18,708 nt of DNA, from contig JADFSZ010000009.1 in assembly GCA_022560555.1 (NCBI GenBank), positions 1 to 18,708 on the forward strand, read 5' to 3'. Source of the DNA: PVC group bacterium. Lineage in GTDB: Bacteria; GCA-001730085; JADFSZ01. Below are positions 9,265-16,099 of the stretch, one piece after another. A program made the position numbers and the translations under genes. Below the pieces are notes generated by a model. The model saw nothing but the letters and a program-made list of their open reading frames with translations, did no database searches and was not told the DNA's origin. Each line of letters begins with the position of its first letter. The first letter of the stretch is position 1.

Positions 9265-10057
9265 AAATATTTGCTTACTTGGGTTCCTGATCATTTTTAC
9301 AATGGGATTTACTTTTCGGGATTATCAAATCCGTAAAGCCAATAACTATTATCACGATGAAAAATATAAAGAGGCTCTTCAGGCGTATCAAAGGTCCGAT
9401 GGGGGGACAGACTCCCCGGAAGTTCCCTATAATACGGGGAACGCTCTGTATAAACTAGAAAAATATGAGGAGGCCCTTGAATATTATCGTCAGGGCTCGG
9501 GATTAGGTGGGGCGCGGGAGGCTGACCGGCTCTACAATGGGGGAAACGCGCATTATCGTCTCGGTCGATATCAAGACGCCTTGTCATCTTTTGAGCGGGC
9601 ACATGATATGGCCCCCGATGATGAGGATATTGTTTACAATATTGAATTTACCAAGAAAAAAATCGAAGAGATGAAAGACCGGGCCCAACAGACAGCCGAG
9701 AAATCCCGCAAGGAAAATCAAAGGCAGAAAAGCGAAGAAGAGCAAGATCAAAACGCCTCCAAGTCGGATACCAATGAGGAGTCCCCTCAAGAGTCCGCAC
9801 AACAGAAAGAAAAGAACGCTGGGGATGAAGGGAAGGAAACGCCTCAACAGCAGGACCCAGGCATAGATGAACCCCGAGAAGAGATCCAGCAAAGTCAAGC
9901 GGATGCCCGAAATGATAAAGAAAAAGAAGCAGATGATTTCAAGAAAGAAGAAGCCGAGAGAATGCTGGATGCTTTATCTGACAGAGAACCCGATCTTTTG
10001 TTTCTCCCTCAAAAAGAAAAAAACGTCCAACAGGGCCGCATATTAAAGGATTGGTAA
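9245..10057 (+). CDS. batC: TPR protein with membrane anchor and charged low-complexity tail (BatC-like)
   Basis: This is a 270-aa protein starting at GTG 9245, overlapping the VWA gene by 20 bases. Residues about 7-22 form a signal anchor or signal peptide. TPR-type helical pairs follow (about 30-140: NNYYHDEKYKEALQAYQ, then GNALYKLEKYEEALEYY, then GNAHYRLGRYQDALSSFERA). A long Lys/Glu/Gln-rich, probably disordered segment runs from about 145 to 240. The C-terminal segment contains ERMLDALSDRE and ends in KDW, an ending I associate with BatC proteins. It would act in the periplasm as a scaffold for the Bat complex with the VWA protein, BatD and BatE. The neighbours strongly support this. The biochemical partner of the repeats is unknown. 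Confidence 0.82.
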   Translation: MRRPPHKNICLLGFLIIFTMGFTFRDYQIRKANNYYHDEKYKEALQAYQRSDGGTDSPEVPYNTGNALYKLEKYEEALEYYRQGSGLGGAREADRLYNGGNAHYRLGRYQDALSSFERAHDMAPDDEDIVYNIEFTKKKIEEMKDRAQQTAEKSRKENQRQKSEEEQDQNASKSDTNEESPQESAQQKEKNAGDEGKETPQQQDPGIDEPREEIQQSQADARNDKEKEADDFKKEEAERMLDALSDREPDLLFLPQKEKNVQQGRILKDW

Positions 10058-10060
10058 ATC

Positions 10061-11953
10061 ATGAAGTTTCGATCGAGTTTTATGCCGCGGTTTTTCATTG
10101 TTATGGTCTTGGGTGTTTTCGGCCTTGTCCCATCTGCATGGGCCGATGAAGTGTCCTTGTCGTTGGATAAAACTGAAATTTTTCTGGGTGATTACGCGAC
10201 GCTTTTAGTTAAAATACGTTCAGGTAAAAATCAGGTTTCTCGACCGGTATTGAAAGACATTCCGGGATTATCGGTGAAATATATAAGTGTGCGCCAAGAA
10301 TCTTATTCAAGCTTTACGCTGGTTTTCAACGGAAAAGGTGTTCAATCGTCCAAAGAAGGCGGCCGGACGATTTTTGAATACAGGCTGACGCCGAAGGCGA
10401 AAGGCGAATACTTATTGGGGACGGATTGGCTGGTTGTTAACAATCAAACGGTTAACACAGAGCCGGTCACGATACGGGTTGTTGATGAAATCCGTAAAAC
10501 CGCAGATGTCTTTATTCAGGTTGAAGCGGATAAAGAGCGTGTTGTATTAGGGGAACAAATTTATTTAACCGTAAAATGGTTTCTGAAAAAAGATGTCGAA
10601 GGATATGTTTTCAATATTCCTTGGATGGAAGAAAATCAGATGTATTTGATGAAGTCTCCGCGTTTGGATCAGAAGCGGGGATATCTGAGTATTCGTGTGA
10701 ATGGAAATCAAGAGGTGATGGGTGAGAAAAGTCAGGTGAATATCCAGGGGGTCCCCTATGCCGTTATTCAGTTTTCAAAAATCATTGTCCCTCTTAAAGT
10801 TGGGGTGATTAGTATAGAACCCATGTTTTTGCGGTGCGATATCGTAACCGGATACCGTAAAAGCCCCCGATCAAAAATGTTTGATAGTTTCTTCAGTAAT
10901 GATTTTTTTGGTTTTGGTCAGGAAACTGTTACGGAATCTGTCGCGACACGCAGTGCTCCGCTCGAAATTCAAGTTGATAAACTACCTGTTGATCATGTCC
11001 CGGAGACATTTACGGGTGCGATAGGGCAATTTGAATTTAATGTGAGCGTTGAGCCTGATCATGTGAGCGTGGGGGACCCGATAACGCTTGCTATCACCAT
11101 TACCGGGACCGGAAATCTGCCCTCAATAAAGGACCCGATATTTCCTGAATTAGTTGGTGTCCGGTCGTATGAACCGGAGGTGACGGCATCTCTGGACGAA
11201 TATAAAAGTGATTGGAGGGGAGAAAAACACTTTCGAAAAATGTATGTGCCGAGTCAGCCGGGCACGCTTGAAATCCCGATTATTCCCTTTAGTTACTTTG
11301 ATACACGTAAGCGCGAATACGTGACGATATCGAAGGGGCCTTTTACCCTGACGGTGGAAGAAGGACAAGTTTTAGGGTTGCCGACGGGGGTGTCTGTACC
11401 GATACATTTGGGCGCCAAGCCGTCTAAAGAGATCGAGATTCTATCCGAAGACATATTGTACATCAAGGATAAGTTAGGCCCTGTCAGGGATGCATCCATA
11501 AAGCGCACAAGGAAGCTTTCTCTTATTTTTCTTTATATATTCTGGCCCTTATTGTGTTTGATTATGTGGACATTAAGAAAAAAACAGCTGAAAAATCGAA
11601 AAAATATTTTTCAGGTTCGACGGAAATATGCGTTAAAATCCGCCATCGGACAGCTGAAAAAGCATACGAAAAACAATTATTTTGAAGACGAAAAGTTTTA
11701 TGATGAATTGATGAAGATTCTTCGGAATTATTTTTGTGATAAGTTGGGATTAACAGCCGCAACCGCTTTGGACGATGTCGCGCGGATGCATGGGGAAAAC
11801 AATGAGCCGGATAGGATATGGAAGCAGATTCAAAATATAACCGAGAAAATTGATTATATACGCTTTGTGAAAAAAGAATCGTCCATTGATGAGCGTATTA
11901 AACTGCGGACGTCTGTGCGGGAACTCATTATTGAAGCAGACAAAAAATTATAA
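10061..11953 (+). CDS. batD: BatD-like protein (oxygen tolerance family)
   Basis: This 630-aa envelope protein has a clear signal peptide: positive start, hydrophobic core at about 10-24, and an SAWA-type cleavage site near residue 28. It continues with beta-rich repeats of BatD type (LSLDKTEIFLGDYATLLVKI at the start of the mature chain, a second SVEPDHVSVGDPITLAI repeat after the middle). It contains the FDSFFSNDFFGFG stretch followed by PLEIQVDKLP that is characteristic of BatD. A single membrane helix at about 486-504 is followed by a basic cytoplasmic helical domain of roughly 125 residues. AAAGGA at 10045-10050 precedes ATG 10061, three bases after the batC stop. It probably forms a membrane complex with the other Bat proteins; the function of this family is not established in detail. 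Confidence 0.9.
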   Translation: MKFRSSFMPRFFIVMVLGVFGLVPSAWADEVSLSLDKTEIFLGDYATLLVKIRSGKNQVSRPVLKDIPGLSVKYISVRQESYSSFTLVFNGKGVQSSKEGGRTIFEYRLTPKAKGEYLLGTDWLVVNNQTVNTEPVTIRVVDEIRKTADVFIQVEADKERVVLGEQIYLTVKWFLKKDVEGYVFNIPWMEENQMYLMKSPRLDQKRGYLSIRVNGNQEVMGEKSQVNIQGVPYAVIQFSKIIVPLKVGVISIEPMFLRCDIVTGYRKSPRSKMFDSFFSNDFFGFGQETVTESVATRSAPLEIQVDKLPVDHVPETFTGAIGQFEFNVSVEPDHVSVGDPITLAITITGTGNLPSIKDPIFPELVGVRSYEPEVTASLDEYKSDWRGEKHFRKMYVPSQPGTLEIPIIPFSYFDTRKREYVTISKGPFTLTVEEGQVLGLPTGVSVPIHLGAKPSKEIEILSEDILYIKDKLGPVRDASIKRTRKLSLIFLYIFWPLLCLIMWTLRKKQLKNRKNIFQVRRKYALKSAIGQLKKHTKNNYFEDEKFYDELMKILRNYFCDKLGLTAATALDDVARMHGENNEPDRIWKQIQNITEKIDYIRFVKKESSIDERIKLRTSVRELIIEADKKL

Positions 11954-11966
11954 TGTTGAGTGTCTT

Positions 11967-12770
11967 ATGAAAAATGAACTTAAAAAGTGGTTTGGTTTAG
12001 CATGTACTTTTCTTTTTATTGCCGGGTTGTTAAATCTCTCCGATGCAAGTGCTCAAGCGCTTAGTCAAAACCTAAACGAGAGGGATGTTCAGCGTATTTT
12101 TCAAAAAGCCAATAAAGCCTACCAAAATCAAGAGTACCTGATGGCCAGGACCCTGTATGAAGAAGTGCTTGAGTCTGTCCGGCAAAACAGCGCGGTATAT
12201 TATAATCTGGGAAATGTATGCTATCAACTTCGTCAATGGGGCTGGTCAAGGTATTACTATGAAAAAGCAAAAAAAATATCACCCACGGATCCTGATGTTC
12301 GGGCGAATTTAAGAATTGTTCTCGGAAAATTACCGTTTTCAGAAGATGTAGTTGGTAAAGCATGGTATGTTCGACTTTTTCTTTCGATTCTTGGCTGGCT
12401 GACCCCCTTTGGCTGGGCCGTTGGCGGTGTCGTGTGTTTAACGATCCTGAGTATTATTTTTTTAATCCGTTTGTACAGTCCGACTTGGAGTTCTTTTCAT
12501 TCCGGGTGTGCCTTATTGTGCGGGATGGCTCTGATTATTTCAGTTCTTTTAAGTGCTGTCGCGCATAAAGTAAATGTATCCGGAACCAGAGTGATTATCG
12601 TCCAGTCTTGTGAGGCGCGATATAGTCCGTCGCTCCGGGGATCTTTGGCGTTTCGTATCGAAGAAGGGCTTGAGTGTCAAAAAATTCGTCAAAAAGATGG
12701 TTGGGTGTTCGTGCGTTTGGACTCCGAGCATGCGGGCTGGATACTTAAAGAATTTGCTGGTACAATATGA
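11967..12770 (+). CDS. batE: TPR plus SH3-like membrane protein (BatE-like)
   Basis: This 267-aa protein starts at ATG 11967, the codon that puts the signal peptide (MKNELKKW, then hydrophobic 9-22) at the N terminus. The frame is open further upstream inside batD but without signal-like sequence. Residues about 40-120 hold two TPR units (IFQKANKAYQNQEYLMARTLYEEVLE, then VYYNLGNVCYQLRQWGWSRYYYEKA). Two membrane helices lie at about 136-168 and 178-199, and the C-terminal 60 residues form a bacterial SH3-like fold (EARYSPSLRGSLAFRIEEGL, later GWVFVRL, GWI). This TPR, two helices, SH3b order is the BatE layout. The ribosome binding site is weak. The stop overlaps the first ABC permease gene as ATGA, which ties the Bat and ABC blocks together. 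Confidence 0.86.
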   Translation: MKNELKKWFGLACTFLFIAGLLNLSDASAQALSQNLNERDVQRIFQKANKAYQNQEYLMARTLYEEVLESVRQNSAVYYNLGNVCYQLRQWGWSRYYYEKAKKISPTDPDVRANLRIVLGKLPFSEDVVGKAWYVRLFLSILGWLTPFGWAVGGVVCLTILSIIFLIRLYSPTWSSFHSGCALLCGMALIISVLLSAVAHKVNVSGTRVIIVQSCEARYSPSLRGSLAFRIEEGLECQKIRQKDGWVFVRLDSEHAGWILKEFAGTI

Positions 12771-13561
12771 AAGCTATGAAAAACATATGGGCCATTATAG
12801 TCCTGACGATGACGAATCTTCTGCGCAGCCGTGTGTATCTCGGTTTAGTTTTTTTTATGCTTCTTATGCTTGCGGCAAGCCAGCTTTTTTCTTATTTTAC
12901 TTTCGAAGAGGAGATTAAAATTGTTATGGATGTCGGACTCGCGGGTCTTACGATGATGGGCTTGTTAACAGCTGTTTTCACGACAGCCTGGAGTTTGCCG
13001 ACGGATCTGGAACAAAAAACTTTATTCATGGTCCTTTCGTATCCGGTGTCAAAGACTCAAATTCTTTTAGGAAAATTCATTTCATGTTCGTTATCCGTTC
13101 TGTGCAACTTGTTCTTCATGGGAGTTATGTTTTGGGTTTTAGTGCTGTTCAAGCTGCAGGATAAAGGTGTCGACTTCCAGTATCTTTCAATGCAACTAGG
13201 CAAAACATTTATTCTTATTGCTATGGAATCCATCGTATCGGTCGGTATTTTACTCCTTATGTCGATCTACTTTACTCCGGTGATCAATATCGTGATGTTC
13301 CTTTTCATTTTCATATTGGGACATGCGGCCGGCATGATCGAAGTTGCCATCATTAAAACGGAGTTCATCTTTTTTTCAGTGATCAGATTTTTATTTATTT
13401 TTATTCCTGATTTGACATATTTTAACATTAGGGACGCTGTTGTTTTAAATCAAGTTGTGTCATGGCATTATGTCGAATGGGCCGTCCTTTACGGGGGTTT
13501 GTACACGGGACTCATGGTAGCCCTTTCTTGTTATCTGTTTGAAAAAAAGGAAATAGTTTAA
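12767..13561 (+). CDS. ABC-2 type transporter permease (first copy)
   Basis: This 264-aa inner-membrane protein has about six hydrophobic segments and no catalytic motif. It follows the ABC-2 permease pattern: a cytoplasmic N terminus (MKNIWAIIVLTMTNLLRSRVY) leading into helix 1, then AGLTMMGLLTAVFTTAWSLPTDLEQKT, where the sequence after helix 2 reads like the coupling loop (LPTDLEQKTLFMVLSYPVS). It ends FEKKEIV. The segment DLTYFNIRDAVV before the last helix has a close counterpart in the second permease of this cassette. ATG 12767 overlaps the batE stop; ATG 12776 is a close in-frame alternative. With the ATPase downstream it would form an exporter or an envelope-acting ABC complex; the substrate cannot be read. 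Confidence 0.85.
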   Translation: MKAMKNIWAIIVLTMTNLLRSRVYLGLVFFMLLMLAASQLFSYFTFEEEIKIVMDVGLAGLTMMGLLTAVFTTAWSLPTDLEQKTLFMVLSYPVSKTQILLGKFISCSLSVLCNLFFMGVMFWVLVLFKLQDKGVDFQYLSMQLGKTFILIAMESIVSVGILLLMSIYFTPVINIVMFLFIFILGHAAGMIEVAIIKTEFIFFSVIRFLFIFIPDLTYFNIRDAVVLNQVVSWHYVEWAVLYGGLYTGLMVALSCYLFEKKEIV

Positions 13562-13574
13562 AGGGGGAAATTTA

Positions 13575-14429
13575 ATGGAAGAACATGTTCTTGACGTTAA
13601 AAATCTGGTTAAATTCTATAAAGGTCTTGGAGGGCTCAAGAAGGTTTTAGCCGTCGATCAATTGAGCCTGTCGGTAAAAAAAGGCGAAGTTTACGGGATT
13701 CTTGGGCCGAACGGGTCGGGAAAGACCACATTGATGAAACTCATTATGGGGCTTTTGTTTCCGTCGAAGGGCCAAATAAAAATATTTGGGAGCTCTGTAA
13801 AAAAACTGTCAATAAAAAAACGTATCGGATTTCTCCCGGAAGAAGCTTATCTTTACCGGTTTCTTTCTGCTGAAGAAACGTTGAAGTTTTTTGCGGAATT
13901 AGCCGATGTTCCGCGTCGAGAGCAAAAAACAAGAATTGCGGATGCTTTACACGTCGTCGGGCTTTTTGAAGCGCGCAAGAGACCCTCACGGACGTATTCT
14001 AAAGGAATGAGCCGGAGATTAGGTCTCGCGCAGATCCTCATTAAAGATCCGGATTTTGTCGTACTCGATGAACCAACCGTTGGCCTGGATCCGATCGGGT
14101 CCCGCGAAATTAAGGAGATTATTCTCGGCCTTAAGGAAAGAGGAAAAACGGTTTTGTTCTCTTCTCATCTTTTAAGTGAGGTTGAAATGGTCTGTGATCG
14201 TATCGGCATTATGCACAAGGGGAAGCTGGTTTTGACGGGCCATTTAAACGAACTGCTTTTAAGAAAGAATGAATATTCTCTTGTCTTGGAAGGATTTGAC
14301 ATAGGTAGACAAAGTGAGCTGGAACAGGTACTCCAAAAAAGTTTTCATGCAAAGGTTATTTCCGTGAATCGCTCGCGCGAAACGATGGAAGATGTGTTTA
14401 TTAAAACAATCAAAAAACACGCATCATGA
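13575..14429 (+). CDS. ABC transporter ATP-binding protein (ABC-2 exporter type)
   Basis: This 284-aa cytoplasmic ATPase powers the two flanking permeases. Motifs are complete: Walker A GPNGSGKT (44-51), a Q-loop region reading GFLPEE (86-90, Glu where many families have Gln, as is common in ABC-2 type ATPases), signature YSKGM (141-145, in place of LSGGQ, again usual in this group), Walker B FVVLDEPT (161-168), D-loop GLDP and H-loop histidine H198 in SSHLL. A C-terminal extension of about 60 residues follows. A strong AAGGGGG run at about 13561-13567 precedes ATG 13575, 13 bases after the first permease stop. The stop overlaps the second permease (ATGA). The related NosF/CcmA/bcrA-like group exports or moves lipids, drugs and polysaccharides. 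Confidence 0.95.
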   Translation: MEEHVLDVKNLVKFYKGLGGLKKVLAVDQLSLSVKKGEVYGILGPNGSGKTTLMKLIMGLLFPSKGQIKIFGSSVKKLSIKKRIGFLPEEAYLYRFLSAEETLKFFAELADVPRREQKTRIADALHVVGLFEARKRPSRTYSKGMSRRLGLAQILIKDPDFVVLDEPTVGLDPIGSREIKEIILGLKERGKTVLFSSHLLSEVEMVCDRIGIMHKGKLVLTGHLNELLLRKNEYSLVLEGFDIGRQSELEQVLQKSFHAKVISVNRSRETMEDVFIKTIKKHAS

Positions 14430-15205
14430 TTCTCAGCCGAAAAACATTTTCTCTGGCCCGGATAACCTCTCTGGAGATCATTCGTCTTAATTTGTTTTGG
14501 GTTTTGGCGGCATTTTCGGGGATCATTGTAATCTTTACAAAAACATTCTCGGTATATTCAACTAATATTCAGATCAATATGGTTCAGGATATCGGACTCG
14601 TGCTGATTGCAGGTGTGAACACGTTTCTTGTCGTGATCTTGGTCGCATGGATACTTCCGCGGGAGGTCGAAAACAAAACCATTTACGGATTTTTTACTCA
14701 ATCTGTTAGAAAAGTGGATTATGTGGCCGGAAAGTTTTTTGGATTTGCTTTCATATTATTTCTCATGACTTTTTTTTTGTCATTCCTCCTTTTTGTATAT
14801 GTTTGGTTGTCCTTTGATGTTCGCGCGTATCATATTTTCACGGTGGCTTTATTTTCCTATATTGCGAATGTGATTTTGCTTTCCATCACGATATTGTCTT
14901 CAACTGTTTTAACAGGTTCTGTGAATATTTTTTTCGGACTCTTTGTGTATATGATGGGGTCGTTTAATCAATCTCTGGAATATTTAGTCGAACGATCCAT
15001 GGAAATCCCGCTTCTCAAGGCTGGTTTGATCACAGTTTTAAAAATCATCCCGGATTTTGATCGTTTGAATATCCGGGATGAAGTACTTGCCGGGATTCCC
15101 ATTCATTGGGAAGAATTGTGGAGTTATTCTATGGGATCACTTTTGCTGTATGGCGGGGTTTGTCTTATTACGGCTGGTATCGTGTTTTCCCGTCGAGAAT
15201 TTTAA
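14426..15205 (+). CDS. ABC-2 type transporter permease (second copy)
   Basis: This 259-aa inner-membrane protein has about six hydrophobic helices and is the partner of the upstream permease. Parallel segments support common ancestry: LPREVENKTIYGFFTQSV against LPTDLEQKTLFMVLSYPV, DYVAGKFFGF against QILLGKFISC, and PDFDRLNIRDEVL against PDLTYFNIRDAVV. Both end in a short basic tail after the last helix (SRREF here, EKKEIV there). The start ATG 14426 overlaps the ATPase stop by four bases. The likely complex is a heterodimer of the two permeases with two ATPase subunits. The substrate is unknown; the position beside the Bat cluster and glycan genes suggests an envelope function. Confidence 0.85.
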   Translation: MILSRKTFSLARITSLEIIRLNLFWVLAAFSGIIVIFTKTFSVYSTNIQINMVQDIGLVLIAGVNTFLVVILVAWILPREVENKTIYGFFTQSVRKVDYVAGKFFGFAFILFLMTFFLSFLLFVYVWLSFDVRAYHIFTVALFSYIANVILLSITILSSTVLTGSVNIFFGLFVYMMGSFNQSLEYLVERSMEIPLLKAGLITVLKIIPDFDRLNIRDEVLAGIPIHWEELWSYSMGSLLLYGGVCLITAGIVFSRREF

Positions 15206-15231
15206 GCGGCATGACATTTTAAGGATAACTT

Positions 15232-15933
15232 ATGAATCGTATTTTGAAAGCATATGCTCCCGCTTCTCTCATTGTATTATTGATCTTTTCTGTTTTTTAC
15301 TCTCAAGAAAAAGTTAAGGTGCAGTTGCGGGAAGAAGAGTTTTTTTATTCCGCACAGATTCATCCTGGTCAAGCGTTAGGCGGAATTGTTTTAGCGGGAT
15401 TTAAAGGGCTCGCGGTCGATCTGATTTGGATTAATCTTGACGAAAACTTTCATAGCGGGAGATGGCACCGGGTTTTACCGATGTTTTATACGGTATCCCA
15501 TCTTCAGCCTCATTTTATTCAGAATTGGGCTCTCGGAGCCTGGCATATGGCATTTAATGTTTCGCATGAAGCCCAAAGTATTGAGAAAAAACGCGAGTGG
15601 GTATGGACAGGGATCCGCTTTGTTAAAGAAGGCCTTTCGTATAATCGGGATCGCTATGATCTTTATTTTGAAACAGGATGGATTTATTATCAGAAAGCGA
15701 AACTATTTGACGACCCATGGCTTATGCAAGAAAAGGCAATCATCTTTTTCAAAAGGGCTTTAAGACATAAATCCCCCGAATATGTGCCTCGCTTGATTGG
15801 TCATATTTATCGCAAAGCCGGACGCCGGGAAGAAGCGATCCGGGTTTTTGAGAGTATCCTTGCCCAGCGCCCTCATGATCATGTTGCCAAACGAGTTTTG
15901 GGTGATTTGAAGAACAGTCGGCCGTTAGAGTAG
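15232..15933 (+). CDS. Membrane-anchored TPR-like protein of unknown function
   Basis: This 233-aa protein has an N-terminal hydrophobic anchor (about 8-23: APASLIVLLIFSVFYS) and a region (45-70) reading PGQALGGIVLAGFKGLAVDLIWI that may form a short amphipathic or re-entrant segment. A tryptophan- and histidine-rich stretch follows (80-125: RVLPMFYTVSHLQPHFIQNW, then LGAWHMAFNVSHEAQSIEK). TPR-like helix pairs come after it (about 141-155, 165-180 and 186-215: IGHIYRKAGRREEAIRVFESIL). Position and a 26-base gap after the permease, with AAGGAT at 15221-15226 before ATG 15232, make it the last gene of the transcription unit. It is probably periplasmic and anchored by its N-terminal helix. I do not recognise a characterised homologue and assign no function beyond TPR-type scaffolding. 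Confidence 0.72.
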   Translation: MNRILKAYAPASLIVLLIFSVFYSQEKVKVQLREEEFFYSAQIHPGQALGGIVLAGFKGLAVDLIWINLDENFHSGRWHRVLPMFYTVSHLQPHFIQNWALGAWHMAFNVSHEAQSIEKKREWVWTGIRFVKEGLSYNRDRYDLYFETGWIYYQKAKLFDDPWLMQEKAIIFFKRALRHKSPEYVPRLIGHIYRKAGRREEAIRVFESILAQRPHDHVAKRVLGDLKNSRPLE

Positions 15934-15993
15934 TTGCCTTTTCTTATATTCCCATGCGTTTCAATACCTTGCTTCCCAACTATTTATTTCAAA

Positions 15994-16010
15994 GTGTTTA
16001 CGTAAAACAC
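15994..16010. promoter_or_regulatory. Imperfect palindrome, possible operator upstream of the MerR-FlhG promoter
   Basis: GTGTTTACGTAAAACAC reads as inverted arms GTGTTT and AAACAC around an ACGTA centre. It lies about 30 bases upstream of the -35 box at 16041 in the only real gap of the first 17 kb. A regulator, possibly the MerR-type domain of the following protein, could bind here. This is a guess from symmetry alone. Confidence 0.3.
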
Positions 16011-16040
16011 CTCTGAACATAAGTACTTGGTTGTAATAAC

Positions 16041-16068
16041 TTGACAATCATGTAATTATCGCTAAAAT
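16041..16068 (+). promoter_or_regulatory. Sigma70-like promoter of the MerR-FlhG/ExeA-like pair
   Basis: The -35 box TTGACA (16041-16046) is a perfect consensus. The -10 box TAAAAT (16063-16068) has one mismatch to TATAAT. The spacer is 16 bases. Transcription would begin near 16075. The -10 box overlaps the ATG of the longest reading frame (16067), so translation should start downstream, at TTG 16100. The MerR-classic 19-20 base spacer is not present. Confidence 0.6.
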
Positions 16069-16090
16069 GATCCTGTCTTTATTTATATGG

Positions 16091-16095
16091 GGAGG
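16091..16095 (+). promoter_or_regulatory. Ribosome binding site for TTG 16100
   Basis: GGAGG at 16091-16095 (part of GGGGAGGGG, 16089-16097) lies four bases before TTG 16100, slightly close but strong. It supports TTG 16100 over ATG 16067 together with the promoter position. Confidence 0.5.
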
Positions 16096-16099
16096 GGAT

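Noticed and set aside
11886-11966. Upstream ATG 11886 as the batE start
   Set aside because: It lies inside batD and would bury the signal peptide that begins at ATG 11967.
15934-15993. Terminator after the TPR gene
   Set aside because: T-rich stretches exist but no GC-rich hairpin precedes them.
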